A stretch of 18,510 nucleotides of DNA from Chromera velia (lineage: Eukaryota > Sar > Chromeraceae), in NCBI GenBank assembly GCA_018398765.1, contig JAHBMJ010001690.1, forward strand, positions 9,109-27,618, given 5' to 3'. The position numbers and the translations under genes were made by a program. Below are positions 15,204 through 18,510 of the stretch, in pieces. How positions within the stretch are numbered: position 1 is the stretch's first letter; every line of letters starts with the position of its first letter. The notes below the pieces were generated by a model. The model did not search any database, was not told where the DNA came from, and saw only the letters and a program-made list of their open reading frames with translations.

Positions 15204-15695
15204 TCAGCCTGTTATTACGGCACTGATCGGCCTAGTCACTCCCTCAAGCATCGAGCGAGGTTGTGCACTGATGGTATCGAAGTAGCCACGTCCCTGCTGC
15301 GTTTGTTGAAAGTATTGCCCTTGGAGAAGCGTGCTTAAATAGGTGTCGGGCTGAATGAAAGCAGCTGTCCCTGAAAGACAGACACGCTGTTCAAAGTTGT
15401 ATCTAGGTTGAAGAACGCCGCACAGTCAACGAAAGGAAGTTGTGTGTATTGTGTTCCCCTTGCAACTGCTCAACGTCATATCAGGCTGGACGTTTTGTAT
15501 AACACATCTGTGATGCTTTGCAAGCATTTCAAGCAGCCAAAGTTTTAGTTTCTGCCAGCTCAGTTCCACTTGGTTTAACTGTTTGCATGCAGGTCTTACT
15601 TTGCCCTGCTGAAACCACTTGGCAAGGAACGCGGCAACCAAATAACATAGAAACCAGTTTTGAATACCTAATACGGCAACCGAATTTACCATCAA
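15204..15695 (-). pseudogene. Minus-strand open frame broken by a single TGA
   Basis: Reading leftward on the minus strand from 15695, 89 codons end at TGA 15426-15428. The same frame then stays open for 73 more codons to TGA 15204-15206. The second part has protein-like composition (for example FIQPDTYLSTLLQGQYF and GVTRPISAVITG). A pyrimidine tract ending TCTTTCAG (AG at 15371-15372) could make 15204-15370 a terminal exon that avoids the internal TGA. I do not recognise the family. It could be a decayed gene, a terminal exon, or chance. Confidence 0.2.
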
Positions 15696-15796
15696 TAGAC
15701 TACAACAAAATTAAGCTAGCAAAAACCTACAGAAAAATAAAAGTATACAGTTTCAGTAACATTTTTTTTATATGTTTATTATACTAATTCAAGTTA

Positions 15797-16128
15797 AACT
15801 TAGACTACTAGTCAGTCGTTGTAGTAATTTTTTTTAAACTGCGATTTACTAGGATTCGAAGTTAACGCTCCTAAAAAAATAATTTAGGATATAAAATTTT
15901 TTTTATTATAGATGGTATAGCCTGGAGTATGGCGGGTAAGCCGTCAATCTTTAGGGCTCTGGCCAATCATAGTAATTATATATGAACTTAGACATGGACA
16001 TCCATGCACATGGTTTATATTCTTATATAGGTTAAACTTTGTGACGGTTGACATTAATTTCTGAGAGCATTTCATTATGTTCATATCCTAGTCCGTGCAC
16101 TAGATAAAAAAATAAAAAAATTATACTA
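15797..16128 (+). repeat. Direct repeat copy 1 (left flank of LINE fragment)
   Basis: About 332 bases, from AACTTAGACTACTAGTCAG to AATTATACTA, match 17845-18177 at roughly nine bases in ten with a few small indels. The match begins and ends abruptly. LINE-like coding sequence starts within a few tens of bases after its right end. Confidence 0.85.
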
Positions 16129-16168
16129 GGGTCGATCTATGATATATTAATATAAATATATAACTAGG

Positions 16169-17475
16169 TCTCTAATATGGTATACAAAAATCAATATATT
16201 TAAACAGACTGTGCACGCCGTATGGTTGTATAGATATGAAATCCATGCATGCCTAGATAGCGCGTATGCAGAATTCGACGAGAAGCAAAGGAGATTTGTC
16301 AAGTTTGTTTTGCATTTGAGAAAGACTAGTGACAAAGAAAGAAAATTGTGATACCCTGATAATAGAAGGAGGTTTCATTCTGATCGATCTCGAAGTGGGC
16401 CTCCAAAACGATCCAGTAGGCAGGGAAGGCTTTAAAGGAGAAAAGAAACGAAGTGGTAGGGCAGGCAATCCTCACATGTCTGAGAGAGGGGGTAGAAAAC
16501 GAAACGGGGGGGGGGAGAGGAATGTATCCTTTTCATCTTTTCCCTCATCTGAAGCAATGTGCATAGGCACTCTTAGACTATACAGACAGAGGAATGCACC
16601 CTTTTGCAAAAGAAAGACTAAAAGGAAGCGCAGGGCAGAGAAGAATACAGGTAGTTAACGAGAGAGTGGACGGAATAGAGAGATGGCTGCTGAAGAGAAC
16701 AAAAAATGAGCTAGACGAGAAAAAGAGAGAGGCGTTTGCACATAGAATAGAAAGAAACATAACAGAGAAGAGCAGTCAGGAGAAGGCAGAACTGATAGGA
16801 GTGATGATGGCTGACGTGTACAGAAAGGTTTCAAATGGAAACCGTCTCCACCTTTCTTTGTTTGAAGACAGAGCAGGTAGAAAGGTTGGCTTGACAATGA
16901 AAATAGACAGAGAGAGAATAGGGAGAGCCCTTTTTTGCTATATGAGAGTGGCGCTGCGATCAGAATACAGGAGGAAAGCAGCATGTAGGGTGGGAGATAG
17001 GGCTGTGGCTGCGACTCAGGGAAAAATTCCGGTAAGGGGGGGAGAAAAGGTGCCGTTACAGAAAAGGACGTGCCAGTTCTGTCGAGGGTGGTTGGAAATC
17101 GAGGTGGTGGAAGACGAAATCCATCTGGTGACAGAATGTCCTGTTTTTGACAGAGTGAGAGTAGAGATATTCAGGAAGATAGAAGAGAAATGGGACAGCA
17201 AGATGGAAGAAAGAGCCAGAAAGGCAGCCACAAAAAGAGAAGGGCTCAACAGAAAAGAGGGAAAAAGAGACAACTCGACACTTTTCTGCTTTCTGTTGAA
17301 TGAATGTCATACCACAGTGGATGAGTTTTTGGAATGGGCGTCATTCAGACGGAGGGTGTTTGAGGAGTGTCCAGGATGGTACGGATATATAGAGGGAGAC
17401 GCTCTGGCGGCCAGACATGCAGGAATCACCGGAAGGCAGCGGGCAATCGAGAAACTAACAAAAGAATATGCATGA
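16169..17475 (+). pseudogene. C-terminal part of LINE ORF2-like protein, frameshifted
   Basis: Coding sequence can be followed through three frames. The first runs from about 16169 to a TGA near 16350 and includes HAVWLYRYEIHA and FDEKQRRFVKFVLHLRKT, which resembles the 'LLYG-E-W ... QRR ... LG' stretch after the thumb of LINE reverse transcriptases. The second frame, from about 16329, includes LIIEGGFILIDLEVGLQ. The third, open from 16567 to a TGA at 17473-17475, has 293 residues from its first ATG (16594). It carries RTCQFC, then DEIHLVTEC, so the ligands are Cys160, Cys163, His177 and Cys182 (17071-17139), the C-x2-C-x13-H-x4-C arrangement typical of LINE C-termini. The tail after it (residues 190-293) is highly charged and not recognised. 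The frame changes mark it as a relic. Confidence 0.65.
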
Positions 17476-17796
17476 GGAGACGATTGATAACTTAGAGACG
17501 ACCGAAGGAGCGTTAGGGTGGGGAAGGAGGGAGCCGCAGAAGAAGATTGATAAAGCAAACAAAAAAAGCGAGGAAGCCCGAATCGCATGCCGTTTTAGAT
17601 CGATTTTCAGGCTGGAAAGCCATCACGGATCCAGAGTCGTGGCTCAAACAATGAACAATCATGCAGCAGCGGCCAGGGCAATAGACTCTGGCAGGCCCTG
17701 AAGGCGGGGTCTATACCTCTGCTTAGGCTGGGGAACGCCCCACCCTGCTAGCTCTGGCGACTGGTAGACATAGCGGAAAGGCCCTAGGGCGGAACA

Positions 17797-17797
17797 T

Positions 17798-17846
<49 letters not shown>
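17797..17846 (+). repeat. (ATCA)n tail of the LINE fragment
   Basis: About 12 units of ATCA follow GCGGAACAT directly and abut the second direct repeat at 17845. A tetranucleotide tail in place of poly(A) is known for some LINE clades. Confidence 0.85.
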
Positions 17847-18177
17847 CTTAGACTACTAGTCAGTCGTTGTAGTAAATTTTTTAAACTGCGATTTACTGGG
17901 ATTGGGAGTTAATGCTCCTGAAAAAATAATTTAGGATAGGATAAGAAATGTTTTATTATAGATGGTATGGCCTGGGGTATGGCGGGTAAGCCGTCGATCT
18001 CTAAGGCTCTGGCCAATCATAGTAACTATATATGAACTTAGACATAGACATCTATTTGCATGGTTTATATTCTTATATAGGTTTGTGATGGTTGACATTA
18101 ATTTCCGAGAGCATTTCATTCAGTTATACTTATATCCTCGGCCGTACACTAGATAAAAAAATAAAAAAATAATACTA
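17845..18177 (+). repeat. Direct repeat copy 2 (right flank of LINE fragment)
   Basis: This is the second copy of the sequence at 15797-16128, in the same orientation, starting exactly at the end of the (ATCA)n tail. It differs from copy 1 by scattered substitutions and three or four small indels, so both copies are old. Confidence 0.85.
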
Positions 18178-18510
18178 CTATGGGCAACAAAAGTATTGTA
18201 TATTTTTTTATGGAGTTGGCGAAGATTCGTTTTTGAAGTCGACACTGGATCAAGCAGGCTAGAATAGAAGTAGATACAGCATAAAGTATTACTTTAAAGT
18301 AATTGGCTTTATACGTCCTCAATTGGCAAAGCTAGATTGAATTATAAATTTATGTCTTACTTTTTATAGGCTTGGTCGATCGGTCACTTCAGAAAAAATA
18401 AGTTTACTTATATTTGAGACACATTCTCCCCACAACCCCTAATTAACACCTGATTGAAACTGTTATAGCTTACTAATTTAATTGTATAAATGTTTACTTC
18501 TTGTTATATT
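18178..18510. other. AT-rich flank; nothing recognised
   Basis: There are no open frames of note, no repeat shared with the rest of the window and no RNA gene. Confidence 0.5.

Larger units (their letters stand above)
16129..17846 (+). mobile_element. 5'-truncated LINE (non-LTR retrotransposon) fragment with (ATCA)n tail
   Basis: Between the direct repeats lies about 1.7 kb with the expected order of a LINE 3' end: remains of the region after the reverse-transcriptase core, a C-terminal CCHC-like zinc motif, a short 3' UTR and a tetranucleotide tail (17797-17846). The 3' UTR (17476-17796) contains small hairpins (GGGG-AACG-CCCC; palindrome GCCCTAGGGC at 17781-17790). The catalytic part of the reverse transcriptase and any endonuclease are absent, as in copies truncated during target-primed insertion. 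The fragment is broken by frameshifts and cannot be active. Confidence 0.7.

Noticed and set aside
15797-18177. LTR retrotransposon with 332-bp LTRs
   Set aside because: The internal sequence carries a LINE-type C-terminal zinc motif and ends in a tetranucleotide tail before the second repeat. No TG...CA ends, primer-binding site or polypurine tract were seen.

Overview
The window looks like nuclear DNA of a microbial eukaryote. Signs of this are a protein-coding gene split by a GT-AG intron, long gene-poor stretches full of microsatellites and tetranucleotide arrays, and a 5'-truncated LINE-type (non-LTR) retrotransposon. No bacterial-style operons, tRNA or rRNA genes were found. The 18-residue CxH...CxxC repeat in the gene is of a kind I remember from algae, oomycetes and large algal viruses, so an alga or other protist is my best guess. 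The species cannot be fixed from the sequence alone.

Layout. 1-5160: no convincing gene. This part holds homopolymer runs, a diverged inverted repeat (797-1079), a 28-bp tandem duplication (1283-1338), an AT-rich stretch with (TA)n, a purine-rich stretch with a 114-bp duplication, a (TCAA/TCAG)n array (2866-3247), a (CTGA)n array (4261-4464) and a GC-rich cluster of hairpins (4939-5073). 5161-8744: the one well-supported gene, with two exons (5688-6660 and 7123-8744) separated by a 462-base intron. Its predicted 864-residue product carries 18 small Cys/His motifs in three blocks, basic nuclear-localisation-like patches on either side of the splice junction, and three different histidine-rich low-complexity tracts. 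A (TG)16 run sits 14 bases before the splice acceptor AG. If the intron is kept, the product ends at 335 residues with only the first four motifs. 8745-10920: 3' flank with possible G-quadruplex repeats and microsatellites. 10921-11000: a small symmetrical element whose right end matches the LINE 3' end. 11001-15796: AT-rich or simple-sequence DNA, including a second (CTGA)n array (11861-12033), with only weak candidate exons. 15797-18177: two direct repeats of about 332 bp bracket a decayed LINE 3' fragment that ends in an (ATCA)n tail. 18178-18510: AT-rich, nothing recognised.

The parts do not form a pathway. The two themes are a metal-binding repeat protein that has grown by block duplication and may have a splicing-dependent short form, and a retrotransposon whose terminal tetranucleotide resembles the large arrays elsewhere in the window. 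Exon boundaries, start site and all functions are inferred by eye; no database search was run.
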